Origin: Littorina saxatilis
Taxonomy: Eukaryota > Mollusca > Gastropoda > Littorinimorpha > Littorinidae
Length of the DNA: 64,000 nucleotides
Reading direction: 5' to 3'
NCBI RefSeq assembly: GCF_037325665.1
Contig: NC_090255.1
Coordinates: 32,586,152-32,650,151 of the forward strand
The notes below the pieces were generated by a model. The model had not been told where the DNA came from. It made no database searches and saw nothing but the letters and a program-made list of their open reading frames with translations. This document shows positions 1 through 50,829 of the stretch, in pieces (positions within the stretch are counted from its first letter, which is position 1; every line of letters begins with the position of its first letter). Both the position numbers and the translations under genes were made by a program.

Positions 1-309
1 CATCCTAGGTCAGTACTAGGTGCTCTCAATAGAGAGCGAGCATTTTTTAAAGAATTTATTTTCGCGTGGACATATATATATATAGGTATGGATCGGAAGA
101 CTCGTTATGGCGCTAGAGAAATCTAGAAAATAAATTGACAGCTTGTGAGACAAACATTCTTAAAACACGAATGAATTATTCTATCATCAAGACAAGTCAG
201 TACAATTCAAAGTTATTAAAGTTTGACTGGTGTATGAAAGTCTAAGATGCAGCTCATTTGACGACGGGGAAGTAGGCTTCCGATAACCATGCAACATTCC
301 CCTTTTTGC

Positions 310-632
310 TAACTGCATCTTCATTTTTCATTTTTATAACTTTATTGTCCCATTGCTGGGAAATTCAGGTCGCTTCCTCCCATTGGAAAGCTAGCAGCAA
401 CAGAGTCTCACTACCCAGGTGTGTGCGTGTTTAGGTGTAATCAGCCACCTGCATTTATAGCAGACTGACCGAGGTCTTTAACGTGTCACTGTGGTGACAA
501 GGAGTTGGAACATGGATACCGCCTCTGAGTCTGCACATAAAGTTGACCCGTGTCCGTCCTGGCCCGGATTCGAACCCGTGATACTAGGATCACAAGTCCA
601 GTGTTCTACCAACTGAGCTACAGGGCCCCCGT
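310..632 (-). repeat. tRNA-derived SINE, family C
   Basis: Read on the minus strand, about 628 to 556 is a tRNA-like head with an A box (TAGCTCAGTTGG) and a B box (GGTTCGAATCC). A non-tRNA body follows, running down to about 310 and ending near AATGGGACAATAAAG. A tRNA head fused to an unrelated body is the usual SINE plan, so this is not called as a tRNA gene. The body differs from the other SINEs in the window. The exact 3' end is uncertain. Confidence 0.75.
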
Positions 633-714
633 TTACCATTCCCCAAGCAGATGACAGTGTCCTATTAGTCTCAGTGCTATCACTGTCCTATTCCTAAATC
701 TTCTAAACACTTAC

Positions 715-844
715 GGATGATTCTGTCAAAGCCAGCAGAAGCAAGGTACTGGCCGTCTGGTGAGAATTCTGCTGTGTAAATTTCTCCCTCATGACCTGAC
801 AGGAGCATGATTGGTGCCAAAAGGTTTGATGTCCGAGGAGGCCC
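715..844 (-). CDS. SNRNP40: SNRNP40, coding exon 2 (U5 snRNP 40 kDa WD40 protein)
   Basis: This exon reads [20 protein letters not shown] and continues through [18 protein letters not shown], which is the first WD40 blade of the U5 snRNP 40-kDa protein. The human protein has a very similar stretch ([24 protein letters not shown]). It is 130 bp long, starts in phase 0 after a TCTTGCAG acceptor and ends in phase 1 at a GTAAGT donor. SNRNP40 is a beta-propeller scaffold of the U5 snRNP in the spliceosome. The next exons lie left of position 1, so most of the propeller is outside the window. The junctions agree exactly with exon 1 at 5545-5652. Recognition is from memory of the family. Confidence 0.9.
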
Positions 845-900
845 CTGCAAGACAAATTAAGTTTTGAATTATACATAGTCACAGCCAACAGTCTCTATTA

Positions 901-1122
901 GGCCAAAAAAAAATAGTCTGTTTACAGTAACCCGACCGACCCTATTATTTTCGCGCGACCCTAGACTTTTTTTTTGGCATTCGGGAAAAAAAAAAGAAGA
1001 AAAAATTGCAAAATAACGTAAAAATATGGTTTTTTGGAGAAAAAAAAAAAAAAAATCTGGATCGACCTACCGACCCTATTTTTTTGGCCTATGTTACTGT
1101 AAACAGACCTTTTGTTTTGGCC
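901..1122. mobile_element. PIF/Harbinger-like MITE, copy 1
   Basis: The element is bounded by GGCC...GGCC and flanked by the 3-bp duplication TTA. Its inverted ends contain TCTGTTTACAGTAACCCGAC on one side and the complementary order on the other, with A/T runs between them. A TWA target duplication with GG-type ends is characteristic of PIF/Harbinger (Tourist-type) elements. It carries no coding sequence. Five further copies lie at 1932, 2537, 24142, 28026 and 39277. Confidence 0.75.
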
Positions 1123-1302
1123 TTAGTATCAGTATGTGCAGTGCAGAGAATGAGCAAAACTTTACCAACCCTTTGATCTACTGATACTAGTTCATTACAC
1201 TGGTATGACTATGAAGAATGTGTACATTTTAAATAAAACAGCACTACAATTCTATAATAGAATTGCCTTGCAGTTGCACCAATTGTTAAAAGGCAAAAGC
1301 TA

Positions 1303-1898
1303 TACGCACTCCGAGTGTACATAGGATCGATGAGTCTGTATACACTCCGCCGACAATGAAAAGCTCTGGTACAAATCTGTAGCCAATGAAATGCCCCCTA
1401 ACATTACAAGTCGTTAGGAAGTACTTATGCCAATGAAAAATCAGTCTGACGTATGGACTTCCGCTTTCTCTTAAATATACTTATAGAGTGTCGAGGGTTG
1501 GCAAATAATGTACATTCACATTGTATACAACCGTTTCTAGGTCGATACACACTCCGAGTGTGTTCCAAACTCCGACAATAAACAGCAGTGAAGCATCAGT
1601 TTCATGTTTGTTTTTGTCTGTGTTTGAAAACTTTGTTCCCCGCGTACTTTGATACCATGAATCGAAAGTGAAGCGTACCTTCGCAAAATGGCGCCGAATG
1701 ACGCTCCGAGTGTTGATGCAGTTCATTGTCTGGTCATACTGTTTTCGTTTCTTTGTACTCTTAATTAATATTATAATCAACTGCTCTGTGTTCCTATCAC
1801 AAAGTGGTGTCGAATGGCAAATTACGACGCTTCGCGCCCGAAAGTTAACGCCGGAGTGAAAACAAGATTCTGACCCCTGTATACACTCTGAGTGCGTA
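1303..1898. mobile_element. Non-autonomous DNA element with about 24-bp inverted ends
   Basis: The left end reads TACGCACTCCGAGTGTACAT and the reverse complement of the right end reads TACGCACTCAGAGTGTATAC. The ACTCNGAGTGT core is itself nearly palindromic and recurs internally near 1551. No transposase is visible in about 600 bp. The target duplication is not clear, so the superfamily is not assigned. Confidence 0.6.
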
Positions 1899-1931
1899 TG
1901 TAGCGGGCAATCATAGCCAGTGCGTTGTTAA

Positions 1932-2219
1932 GGCCTAAAAAAAAAATAGGTGTGGTTACGGTAACCCGACCTACCCTATTTTTAGGGGCCGATCCTATAA
2001 CTTTTTATTACATTTGTCAAAAAAAAAATAAAAAAAACGAGTGCAGAAAACGCAATGAAAGCGAAAGCGCCCGTGTCGCACACTTATTTCCCTGTCAAGT
2101 AGGTTTAATTTGTACACATTAGAATAAAAAGTTAAAAAAAAAAAAAAGTGATTGCCTACCTACCTACCCTATTTTTTTTGGCTATGTTACCGTAACCACA
2201 CCTATTTTTTTTTTTGCCC
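1932..2219. mobile_element. PIF/Harbinger-like MITE, copy 2
   Basis: The ends are GGCC and GCCC and the flanks are TAA/TAA. The inverted ends carry the family motifs GGTTACGGTAACCCGACC and the complementary GTTACCGTAACC. This copy is more diverged than the others, with a different middle. Confidence 0.7.
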
Positions 2220-2536
2220 TAAATTAAAAAAGCACAAAATAAAAAAAAGTTTTGTCATTTGTAACTCCTTCAATACTTTGTTAGAATAGATGAAGATCTA
2301 TGGTAAAATGTCAAAGTTGAATTTGATGCAAACATGAAATTAGACAGCGTATCCTGAACATGTTTCAAACAGATTAAAAACAAGACGTTGAGAAACACAT
2401 ACTATCACTCGTTGACGTTGATATGAGTTCATCTACAATGATCACTTTGGTGGTCAGTGAGGTGCAATTAAGATTCTGTTCAAAATAAGGCTTGTAGTTA
2501 CATTTGTATTGTGGAAATGCATTAAGATAATGATAA

Positions 2537-2771
2537 GGCAAAAAAAAAAAATAGGTCTGTTTACGGTAACATAGGCCCAAAAAATAGGGTCGGTAGGTCG
2601 GGATTGTTTTTTTTTTTTGTTTTTTTCCAAAAAACCATATTTTTACGTTATTTTGCCAAAAAAACAAGATTTTTTTTTTCTTTTCCCAAATGCCAAAAAA
2701 AAGTCTAGGGTCGCGCGAAAAAACTAGGGTCGGTCGGGTTACCGTAAACAGACCTTTTTTTTTTTTTGGCC
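2537..2771. mobile_element. PIF/Harbinger-like MITE, copy 3
   Basis: The element begins GGC and ends GGCC between TAA duplications. It contains the family motifs TCTGTTTACGGTAAC and AGGGTCGGTAGGTCGGG. A minus-strand open frame runs through the A/T tracts and is not a gene. Confidence 0.75.
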
Positions 2772-2774
2772 TAA

Positions 2775-5544
2775 TGTATAAATTCATATATTGTTTGCTG
2801 TCTGCATGATGCATTTAATTGCAAAGCGATAATAAAATGTCAAAGTTGTGACCCAAAATGGCCTCCCTAAAGAGGAATGGCTTCAGTGGGTCAACTCAAA
2901 CAGTGATATTGACTACATCAGTGCATCACCGCAAGAAATTATGCTTTTAATTTAGGCTTCATGCATTAACAAAACATTGTGCTAAACTTTTTGTTTTACT
3001 TTAGAAGTGGATATTGACGCAAGTATGGACGAAAAATTGCGTTTCAGACGCATCACTAAGTGTCCCATTGTGATGTACTTTTTCACTTTCCCAAAGTCGA
3101 TGACAAGATAAAATCAGCTTATCCACTATGCACATCAACAAACTATACCCAAAATACTTCATTTCGCACCCTATTAGCTTACAAATATTCGAAAGATTTG
3201 GATGCTGAGAATATTTTTATATAGCGGTGTCTCAAGTGTAGCGTCTGAAACGCAACCCAAACAATCGCAGAAAATGTGTTCGAAACTCGAGTTCAGACTG
3301 GCTTCCTCGCGTTGACGGAATTCCCCGGGAAATTCCACACAAACCGATGACGTTTACACAGAAAATCCAAACACATTTTGACCTTGAGACACAAAAAAAA
3401 GTGACGCGTCCCGTCTTCCGGTCACTTGTGCACTGAAACGGAAAGTAGCACTTTTGTCCACAAGCTTTTATGTTCCATGCATCATTATTCTATTATCTTT
3501 TTAATGTTTGTGTTTTTCTAGCAGGTAACTTGATCTAAATAAACCGTGTTTACATTTTCTCTTTGTGTCCCATGCAACGTCGGTAATGAAATTTTTGATA
3601 TTTTTTTCATTTTCAAACAAATCTGTGTACTGCATCAAAATTAACCTCGTGTGCAAAGACTATTATTAAGCATACTGTTAAAAAAATGTATAAGGCAGAT
3701 TTCAAAATGCCTTTAAATAAAACAAAAATCGAAGTTTGGTCAAGTTTGTTTACGTCGCATCATGGGACGTCACGATTCCAAGGTTTATGGTGTCCCATGC
3801 CGCATCGGAAACGAGGAAGTGCAGACTTTGTGAAGAAACTAAATAATCAAAAAGTGTTTTCCCGGTGAGAGCTGAATCTGTTTGTGCCAACTGTGTTCGC
3901 TTTTATTTTTCAAAACGCCGATCATTGTGGTGGTATATGGAAATTTAGCAATTAACGTTACTGACGGATCAGGAGACGTTGTTCTGCTTTTAACGGCGCG
4001 ATGGAAAGGTGTCCGGTGATGCATCAGAAACGGGATCTTTGATTTCAGTATATGTTTAATGTTGAATTAAGTTTTGTTGTTAATGTTATGATGCAGAATC
4101 TTGTTGGTGACTATAGTTTTTATTTGTACCATATTTGTGTGATCATGATCAGACTTTGAAGTTTATTGTTAGCTGTGTTAACAGACAATTTGGTGGACAC
4201 CATTTTGGAAAGGTGTCCCATGATGCGCCCATTATCAAAACTTCACAGATTCTGATTATTGCATAAAACTAATGTCTTTATAAGTTTATGGAATTTATTG
4301 CACACAATGACAATACAGTTAAAAAAAAAGAAACTTATACATTATTTGTCTTTAGTATTTTCCCCCTTCATAATCAATTTAAAATTCAAAGTTTCACATG
4401 CTACATGGGACATAATGTGCACTCAACAGTTCTTACAATTTTGTTTTTCAGTTTGTCAATGTCATGTGGACACTTGCCTTGATTTTAAATTATCTTTGTT
4501 AATAAGTTCATTTGTATTTTGGGTGTGCCTTACTAAATTGTTATAAACTAAATTATGTTTTAGGTGCCATCCATGGCAGAACTGGTCAGGAAGTCAATTG
4601 CTGCTGATGTCCATATATATATATGCTACTGTTTTTGTTTTATGATTTATCTGTGCATTTCCTGTGTAAATAAATTTATAGTTTGCATTCATACTTGCAG
4701 TGTTAAAATTTCTTCGAGTGGTGGTCAGACTGTACATGTGACATTGAAACTATAGATTTTCTGATCAAACATGTCCACACATGATATATAATCATATATA
4801 TCACATTTTTGTGTGCATGCATGACTCCATAACTCATTCTAAATCAAAAAGACAGCATTTCAACAAACAACAAGAAGGAGTAGGAGTTTATTGTGTCCCG
4901 TTTAATTCTGTAACGCTGTGGTGTAATGGTTTGTTTTTTCTCTCCTGAAAACCAAGTGTGACCAAATTTTATACTAGCTGGGCTACAACAACTAAGTGGT
5001 GTTGTTAACATTTATAATAAATTTAGCTTCATTGTACTTTCCTTTGCTAATTTAGAGAAAGTTTTGTTTCTAGTGTTGCTGATGCTACGGTGTCCCATTG
5101 TTTACAACTCTTTAAGTTCACACATGTATGTATGAATGCAGTTGGGGGTGCAAGGTCTGTTCTAAAAGTCTTATTGTAATGTCATCAAGCATATATCATA
5201 ATCAAATATTAATGGACATCTACTTTTTTGTGATATACATAGTGATGGTGTCCCAACGTTGCATCCTTAACGCCAGAATACCCCCCTACTAAACATGCTG
5301 CTCCTGGTAAAAGGATTCATGGTATTCATTTGTCATTTCAAAATCTGTTTCTACATTGTTCAAGGTATCTAAAACCTTAACAGTTATTGTTTTTATTTTT
5401 ATTTTAAATTTTAGCTCATTTTCCCCCTTTTGGTACTAGTACTGTAGATGAACTCATTATTTATACTGAATCTATGGACATAGTCTATAATAGTGATATA
5501 ACTGAGTGATGGGATGGAAGTGCAATACAGGAATGATACAGTAC
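2775..5544. other. SNRNP40 intron 1, AT-rich, with a recurrent GTGTCCCAT motif
   Basis: This is the intron between SNRNP40 coding exons 1 and 2, and no other coding segment was recognised. The words GTGTCCCAT or ATGGGAC, or close variants, occur near 3058, 3565, 3765, 3792, 4010, 4213, 4406, 4893, 5094 and 5248. They are often followed by a GATGCATCNGAAACG-like tail. This looks like a strongly decayed array or several old insertions of one family. Confidence 0.5.
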
Positions 5545-5652
5545 CGTGATCATCACTTCCATGCTTTCTTCGCCGGAGATTGCAACGAGCTCGTTTCTAG
5601 GTTTCTTGGCAAGAACAAGCGCCCCATCCATTGCTTTTCTTTTGAGATCCAT
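5545..5652 (-). CDS. SNRNP40: SNRNP40, coding exon 1
   Basis: The exon encodes 36 residues beginning MDLKRKAMDGALVLAKKPRN and ends in phase 0 at a donor reading ATCACG/GTACTG. The N-terminal region of the family is a short basic leader (KRKGPELPLVPVKRQRHEL in human) before the first WD40 blade, and this exon has the same character. An upstream in-frame ATG at 5712 would add 20 hydrophobic residues, but the start at 5652 matches the family better. The phase fits exon 2 at 715-844. The SLC30A gene starts about 460 bp away in the opposite direction. Confidence 0.85.
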
Positions 5653-6111
5653 TTTCGCCTGTAAAAACGACAACCAACACAAAAATCTTCGAGTCAAAAA
5701 CGCTTCTCCCACGCCACTTCGACTTCCGGTTAAACTTCCGTACTGGGAGTTCTTCCCCTTGTCGTACGTTATACATGTAGGCTATCTGATTTATTGTCTA
5801 TATTCGTAAATCGATATACTGTTTGCCGCATAAGCCCTTTCAATAAGTTATCATTTACGTTCAGTATCCAGAAGAAGAAAAAAACCCTTTGAGGATGTTA
5901 CATATCATACTGGAGATCACTTACTGTGAAGATTGTAGCAGACGACAAACGAACGAGCCTGTGAAAGTTAGTTATCTCCCTTGCAAATACGCCTTCCTGC
6001 GACAACAAAAGCAAAACTTGACTATCACATGTATAATGCGATGACAGTTTGTGCTGACCGACATAGATAAACTAAAACAGCAGTAAAATCTGACTTTGTG
6101 ATAGCTGCAGA
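5653..6111. promoter_or_regulatory. Putative bidirectional promoter, SNRNP40 / SLC30A
   Basis: This 459-bp segment separates the SNRNP40 start codon (minus strand) from the first SLC30A start codon (plus strand). It must hold the 5' UTRs and promoters of both genes unless further upstream non-coding exons exist. No clear TATA box is placed correctly for either gene. The assignment rests on head-to-head geometry only. Confidence 0.5.
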
Positions 6112-45807
<39,696 letters not shown>

Positions 45808-45879
45808 GGATGCAAGCGACAGTCTGTGCAGATGGCTGATACCACCTAAATACGCGTACACTTGTGTATCTCATCTTAA

Positions 45880-47964
45880 GGGCAGGTGGGCCAGTGCAAA
45901 ATTGACCAAATCGTTCAAAACACTGTTTTGGGTATTTTAGCAGATTATGTTTCCATAACATACCTATCATCCATGTGTGTCGGTGTTTTTGTCAAAAGTG
46001 TCCTATTTATCTGTCAATAAAGACAAAATGTGAACATGTGTGGCATTGATTGTCTTCTGTAGTCGATATTCCCCCGCCAAAAAATGTCTCATTTCAAAGG
46101 CTAGTTACGGCTTTGTCCTCAGCAAAACAGTGCATTCACGACATACGAAACTGCGCAGCAGCTCTTGACCTATAACATGACATCAGTGTTTTGATGAATG
46201 TTCCATTCACTCAGCCACTAGTCCGTTGCAAAGGCAGCAATCGTAATCGAACGGAAATGTCCTTATTTGGAAGGTACTCGACATCCATTGGTTCGTTTCA
46301 TAAACCGAAATCGGGAACCAGTTTACTTTGTGAGTGCGCATGCTCAGCTTACGAATTTTGCATACGGAAACTACCGAAGAGACTCTCGGCCATGACGGGA
46401 ACACCCGAAGTTCACTCGGTTTTACAACATCCTGGTTACACATCAAACGATCGGTGACAACCGAAAGCGAATTTTTCCTTGAGAAACAACCTTTGATACG
46501 ATAACAATGGCTCGAAATAAGAAAGAGGACCATGTCTTTATTAGTTCGGTTAGCAACAACAAGTAGTTCCGCTGGTACTAGGCCAAAGTTTGGATTCTGC
46601 CGGTGTTTCCGATACAGAGGAAAGCTTTGATCTCCACGCAGATCCACAGGTCGCCATTTCCGAACACGCCATGCAGCACACTTTTTACGTCTCGGCACTG
46701 GCTTGCTTTGCGCTGAATTTGAGTCAGTTTCTGTGCAGTATCTCCTCGACAAGCAAGTTGAGCATTTGCTACGCAAAAAAACAAAAACAGGAGAAAGTAT
46801 CCAACATCAGTCAGATTATCGGTAATGTTTGCTGGGCCTGCCATTTCACGAACGAAACTGGATCAGCAACTGTTTGTATCAATCTGCACTTTCGTAAATT
46901 CCGTCACTGTCTTGACGAACTGTGTCATTTTCTTCACCGCGATACACAGTTCACTGCGAAGAGCTTCCTCAGTAAATCGTTCAGATTCCACGTACGATTT
47001 GTTGTCAAAAAACAACTCAAACGAAAGTTTCAAACTCATCATCCTCCATCTTGCTTGTCGAAGCACCAAAGTACTGTATCGATGTAAAAACAAAAGCAGA
47101 AAACTTCGAGGAAACCAACAAATCGACGAGATAACGGAAGAAAATAAGCCTCGTTCTGGCTCAAGTAAGTTACCGTTAAAAATACCGTTATTCTCGCATG
47201 CAAATACAAACGAGAATCGGGTCATTGATACACGTTTAGCGCTGGGGCGGTATCCCCATGCTGGTTGACAGAGGGAAAGAAGGGATGGACGCATAAATTC
47301 TCTGCTGGCGTGCTAAAGGCTAAGTAGTTTGCAATTCAAATAAACTAAGCTGTTCATTCATAACACAGTTTTGTCCTTGTATGTCTGTTCCAATAGTGTT
47401 TCTGTGGTGTTCAATCTTCAATGTCGTTTTTCTCAGTTCAGCCATTTTGCCTACGGTTACGTCTTGGGTTACGCGATTTCTCTGGCTGTAATTTAGCTAG
47501 AGCAATATTTTCTTTTGTAGTTTGTGCAGAATATAACATTCTGGGGGATTACGAAGGGATTTTGCTGAAATTTTATTATAGTCATATCCAGATTATTTCA
47601 AAAAATAATTTCGCAAGCGTTACCCTAAATTTTGACAGTTGTAACAAAGAAGTGTTCCTAACTCCAAATATAAATATAATAAACAAGATCTGCTTCGTAA
47701 TACTCTAGAGCATACCCAGAAGGATAAAATAAAACAATAATTAGAAGTGTGACAATCACATCTGATGAAAATCCGTGTATCTCCTGTACTCCACTTTTGT
47801 CTGTATTTTGACTGTTTTTGTCGCGTAAAACAAAAACCAGCAACCGAAAATACAAAAAGTGACTATTCTTTGTCATCATTTGTTCATTTCTTTCATAAAA
47901 TAACATTCAGACACAATAAAACATTCAAAATAAAAAAAAAGGTAGTGCACTGGCCCACCTCCCC
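45880..47964. mobile_element. TTAA-flanked DNA element (Kolobok- or piggyBac-like) in the SLC30A 3' UTR
   Basis: The left end reads GGGCAGGTGGGCCAGTGCA and the reverse complement of the right end reads GGGGAGGTGGGCCAGTGCA. Both abut TTAA (45876-45879, 47965-47968). TTAA duplications occur in piggyBac and Kolobok; G-rich ends suit Kolobok better, but this is not firm. About 2.1 kb inside holds medium open frames on both strands (for example 46863-47294 minus) with no transposase I recognise. It starts 72 bp after the SLC30A stop codon. Confidence 0.7.
46016..46021 (+). terminator. Candidate poly(A) signal of SLC30A
   Basis: AATAAA lies about 210 bp after the stop codon, in TCTGTCAATAAAGACAAAAT, with GT-rich sequence behind it (TGTGAACATGTGTGG). 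It is the first such hexamer after the stop and lies inside the TTAA-flanked element. Confidence 0.55.
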
Positions 47965-47984
47965 TTAAGTGTCGCGTCGGGGTA

Positions 47985-48440
47985 AAATCCGGGAACATGC
48001 CCCTAATGGCTTTACTGTGAGGGCGTCCAACTTGATTTTCTCTCTTGCAGCGACATTCTGGACTTCAAGTCCATTCTTATTGATTCAAGACAAAAACAAG
48101 AAATTCCTCCGAGGTAGGAAAAACACCCCCGTCCTTACCATTCTCACTGCCACCAACTGAGAAGGTTATTTCCCTTTGACCATTAATATGTCCCTCTATA
48201 AGTCCTTGTAGAATCTGAATCCACCAATAACTCCCTAACCGTGTGTTTGACTGGTCCCAATTTTTGTAAGGACCGTCTCAGGAATGTATAGAACCTGTTC
48301 ACCAAGTTTGGTGACGATCGGTCCGTTCATTCTTGAGAACTACGGTATATGCGAACACGAACACACAAACAAACAAACACATCGACCGAATCCTATACAC
48401 ACCCCTATACCGGGGGTGTAATGAGTAATGAACAGTGGAC
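47985..48440. repeat. Interspersed repeat with GATCGGTCC module
   Basis: AAGTTTGGTGACGATCGGTC, CGTTCATTCTTGAGAACTAC, ACACACAAACAAACAAACAC and CCCCTATACCGGGGGTGTAA form a block that I recall from gastropod repeats. No second full copy is in the window. Confidence 0.5.
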
Positions 48441-48837
48441 GAGACAAGATGTGTCGTGTTCAGGAACGGGTTAAGTTGACTCAACACAGGTGCAGATCTG
48501 CTTCGTTCAAGCGATCCTGCACACCATCTTAGATTTACATGAGATTTGACATGGACACATACCAAAAATCAAAAGTTTGATTTCTTGCTGAGCAGAGTGC
48601 ATTTATTTTTATTTTTTTGAATATCAGTCTCATTAATAGCAGGGTCATTCCTGGTGATTTTTGTGTGCAATGCTGCTAAAATAAATGGCTTGAGCAGGGA
48701 ATAATTTAAGGCTCAGATCTTTTAGTCTAAATATAGGTTGTGCCATGTTCAGGGCGATATAGTTTACTACCTGTTATGCCGGTTGGCATGTAGGGCAGAA
48801 ACAAACCTTTTTTTGAAGGGACTGGGTTGTTAGCCCA

Positions 48838-48898
48838 GTGCCAACCCCACCCCCCCCCCCCCCCCACCCCCCCCCCCCCCCCCACCCCCCCCACCCCC
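48838..48898. repeat. C-rich run
   Basis: CCCC/ACCCC stretches of nearly 60 bp. The complementary strand is G-rich and could form quadruplexes. Confidence 0.9.
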
Positions 48899-48917
48899 AT
48901 TCTGAAGAGCAACGCTT

Positions 48918-49030
48918 CAGGGATGGCCAAATCGTCCGCCCGATCTCCAGAGGCGACTAAACATTCTGCTGGGCTAGTAGAAACCGCCTTGCTGGCCAGT
49001 GAAAAACCTGGTCAAATGCGATTCTTTTGG
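48918..49030. mobile_element. hAT-like family 2, partial copy
   Basis: Starts CAGGGATGGCCAAATCGTCC like 26667 and continues with CCCGATCTCCAGAGGCGA and CTGCTGGGCTAGTAGAAACC. The right half is missing. Confidence 0.65.
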
Positions 49031-49309
49031 TATCGGGTCGCTACTTGGTATAGCAATACTCTGACAAGGGAGACAACCAATGTATTTTGCCCTTTGAAAT
49101 AGCATCAAGAAGATTGCCTCCCCTGTATAGTTCATGGTGGTGTTTGTTATGCTGCTGAAATGCATGGCTTTACCCATGGACTAATTTAGGTGCAGCCTGT
49201 TCACACTGAATACATGTGCTCATAAAAAAAATATGCTTATTGTTCTGTGTGTAGCTGTTCTGGATGTTGTGTGTGATACAGCGGATGATTCAAGCAAATA
49301 GATAGTTCA

Positions 49310-49660
49310 TCGTTTGTGTGTGACAGTGTGTGTGTGTTTGTGTGTGTGTGTGTGACAGTGTGTGTGTGTGTTTGTGTGTGCATGTGTAAATGCACTGTAA
49401 ATATTTGTTGTTACTTTTCAAATGATTGTGAAGAGCTCATTGGTCTCTATATAGCTGATCGGGATGTTGTGTATGATACTGTTGATGATTCAGGCAAATG
49501 TATAGTTAATTGTGTGTGTGTGTGTTTGAGTGTGTGTGTTTATATGTGTGTTGGTTTGAGTGTGTGTGTGTTTATATGTGTGTGTTTATGCGTGTGTGTG
49601 TGCGCGTGCATGCATGTGTGTTCATATTAAGTGTGTATGTGTGTGTGAATCCACTGTAAA
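49310..49660. repeat. Duplicated (TG)n-bearing unit
   Basis: The order GGATGTTGTGTGTGATAC, TGATGATTCAGGCAAAT, ATAGTTAAT, TG tract, AATGCACTGTAAATATTTG occurs about twice (near 49262 and 49462). It is a diverged tandem duplication of about 200 bp. Confidence 0.6.
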
Positions 49661-49849
49661 TATTGTAACTTGTTCCTTATGATTGTGCAACGCTCTGAGC
49701 AGAGTCTCCCTGGATTGATGCGCTTATTATAGGACAGCCCGGCTGAGAATGACTACTGCACTGTCTACTACTGGTTAATTAAGTGTGATTATTAATGTAA
49801 CACAGCTGATGTATATAACTTGATACAATGTACACTATGCATAATGCAA

Positions 49850-50160
49850 TATACCCCCCGCGGGTTAGGGGGGGAAGAATTTACCCGATGCTCCCCAGCA
49901 TGTCGTACGAGGCGACTAACGGATTCTGTTTCTCCTTTTACCCTTGTTAAGTGTTTCTTGTATAGAATATAGTCAATGTTTGTAAATATTTTAGTCAAGC
50001 AGTATGTAAGAAATGTTAAGTCCTTTGTACTGGAAACTTGCATTCTCCCAGAAAGGTAATATATATTGTACTACGTTGCAAGCCCCTGGAGCAATTTTTA
50101 GATTAGTGCTTTTGTGAACAAGAAACAATTAACAAGTGGCTCTATCCCATCCCCATGTGA
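49850..50160 (+). repeat. Conserved gastropod-type repeat (SINE-like)
   Basis: AAGAATTTACCCGATGCTCC, CAGCATGTCGTACGAGGCGA, CTAACGGATTCTGTTTCTCC and TACGTTGCAAGCCCCTGGAG form a block I remember as highly similar across gastropod sequences. No tRNA head is evident. There is one copy here. Confidence 0.5.
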
Positions 50161-50330
50161 AAGAGTTCAAAACAGGGCAGTAAAAGAATGCTAAAAACAA
50201 TATAATACTTTGTACTGTGCAATGCTACATTACTTTATTATCTCAGCTTGAGCGTGTACTTTGTAGCCTACAAGAATTGATCACAATGAACATATGATAA
50301 CAGTAACACACTTCAATAAGGACTGTATTG

Positions 50331-50333
<3 letters not shown>

Positions 50334-50394
<61 letters not shown>
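50334..50394. repeat. (CA)n microsatellite
   Basis: A pure CA tract of about 58 bp that borders the minisatellite. Confidence 0.95.
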
Positions 50395-50395
<1 letters not shown>

Positions 50396-50825
50396 CTTTC
50401 ATTGTGTCTTGACTGATAAATATACTGGCAAGCCTTTCATTGTGTCTTGGCTGGCTGATATATATACTTGTATGCCTTTCATTGTGTCTTGGCTGGCTGA
50501 TATTTATACTGGTATGCCTTTCATTGTGTCTTGGCTGGCTGATATATATACTTGTATGCCTTTCATTGTGTCTTGAATGACTGATATATATACTTGTATG
50601 CCTTTCATTGTGTCTTGAATGGCTGATATATATACTGGTATGCCTTTCATTGTGTCTTGGCTGGCTGATATATATACTTGTATGCCTTTCATTGTGTCTT
50701 GAATGACTGATAACTATACTTGTATGCCTTTCATTGTGTCTTGAATGACTGATATATATACTTGTATGCCTTTCATTGTGTCCCGACTGATAAATATACT
50801 GTTCTGCCTTTCATTCTGTCTTGAT
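50394..50825. repeat. 42-bp minisatellite, about 10 units
   Basis: The unit TGCCTTTCATTGTGTCTTGG plus CTGGCTGATATATATACTTGTA repeats with small changes (GGCTGGCTG / GAATGACTG). As 42 is a multiple of three, a frame such as FIVSWLADIYTCMP stays open for several units. I see no gene context. Confidence 0.95.
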
Positions 50826-50829
50826 GTTA

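Noticed and set aside
46207-47294. Gene in the 88-189-codon frames on both strands
   Set aside because: They lie inside the TTAA-flanked element, no family is recognised, and the frames are scattered; left as possible remnants.
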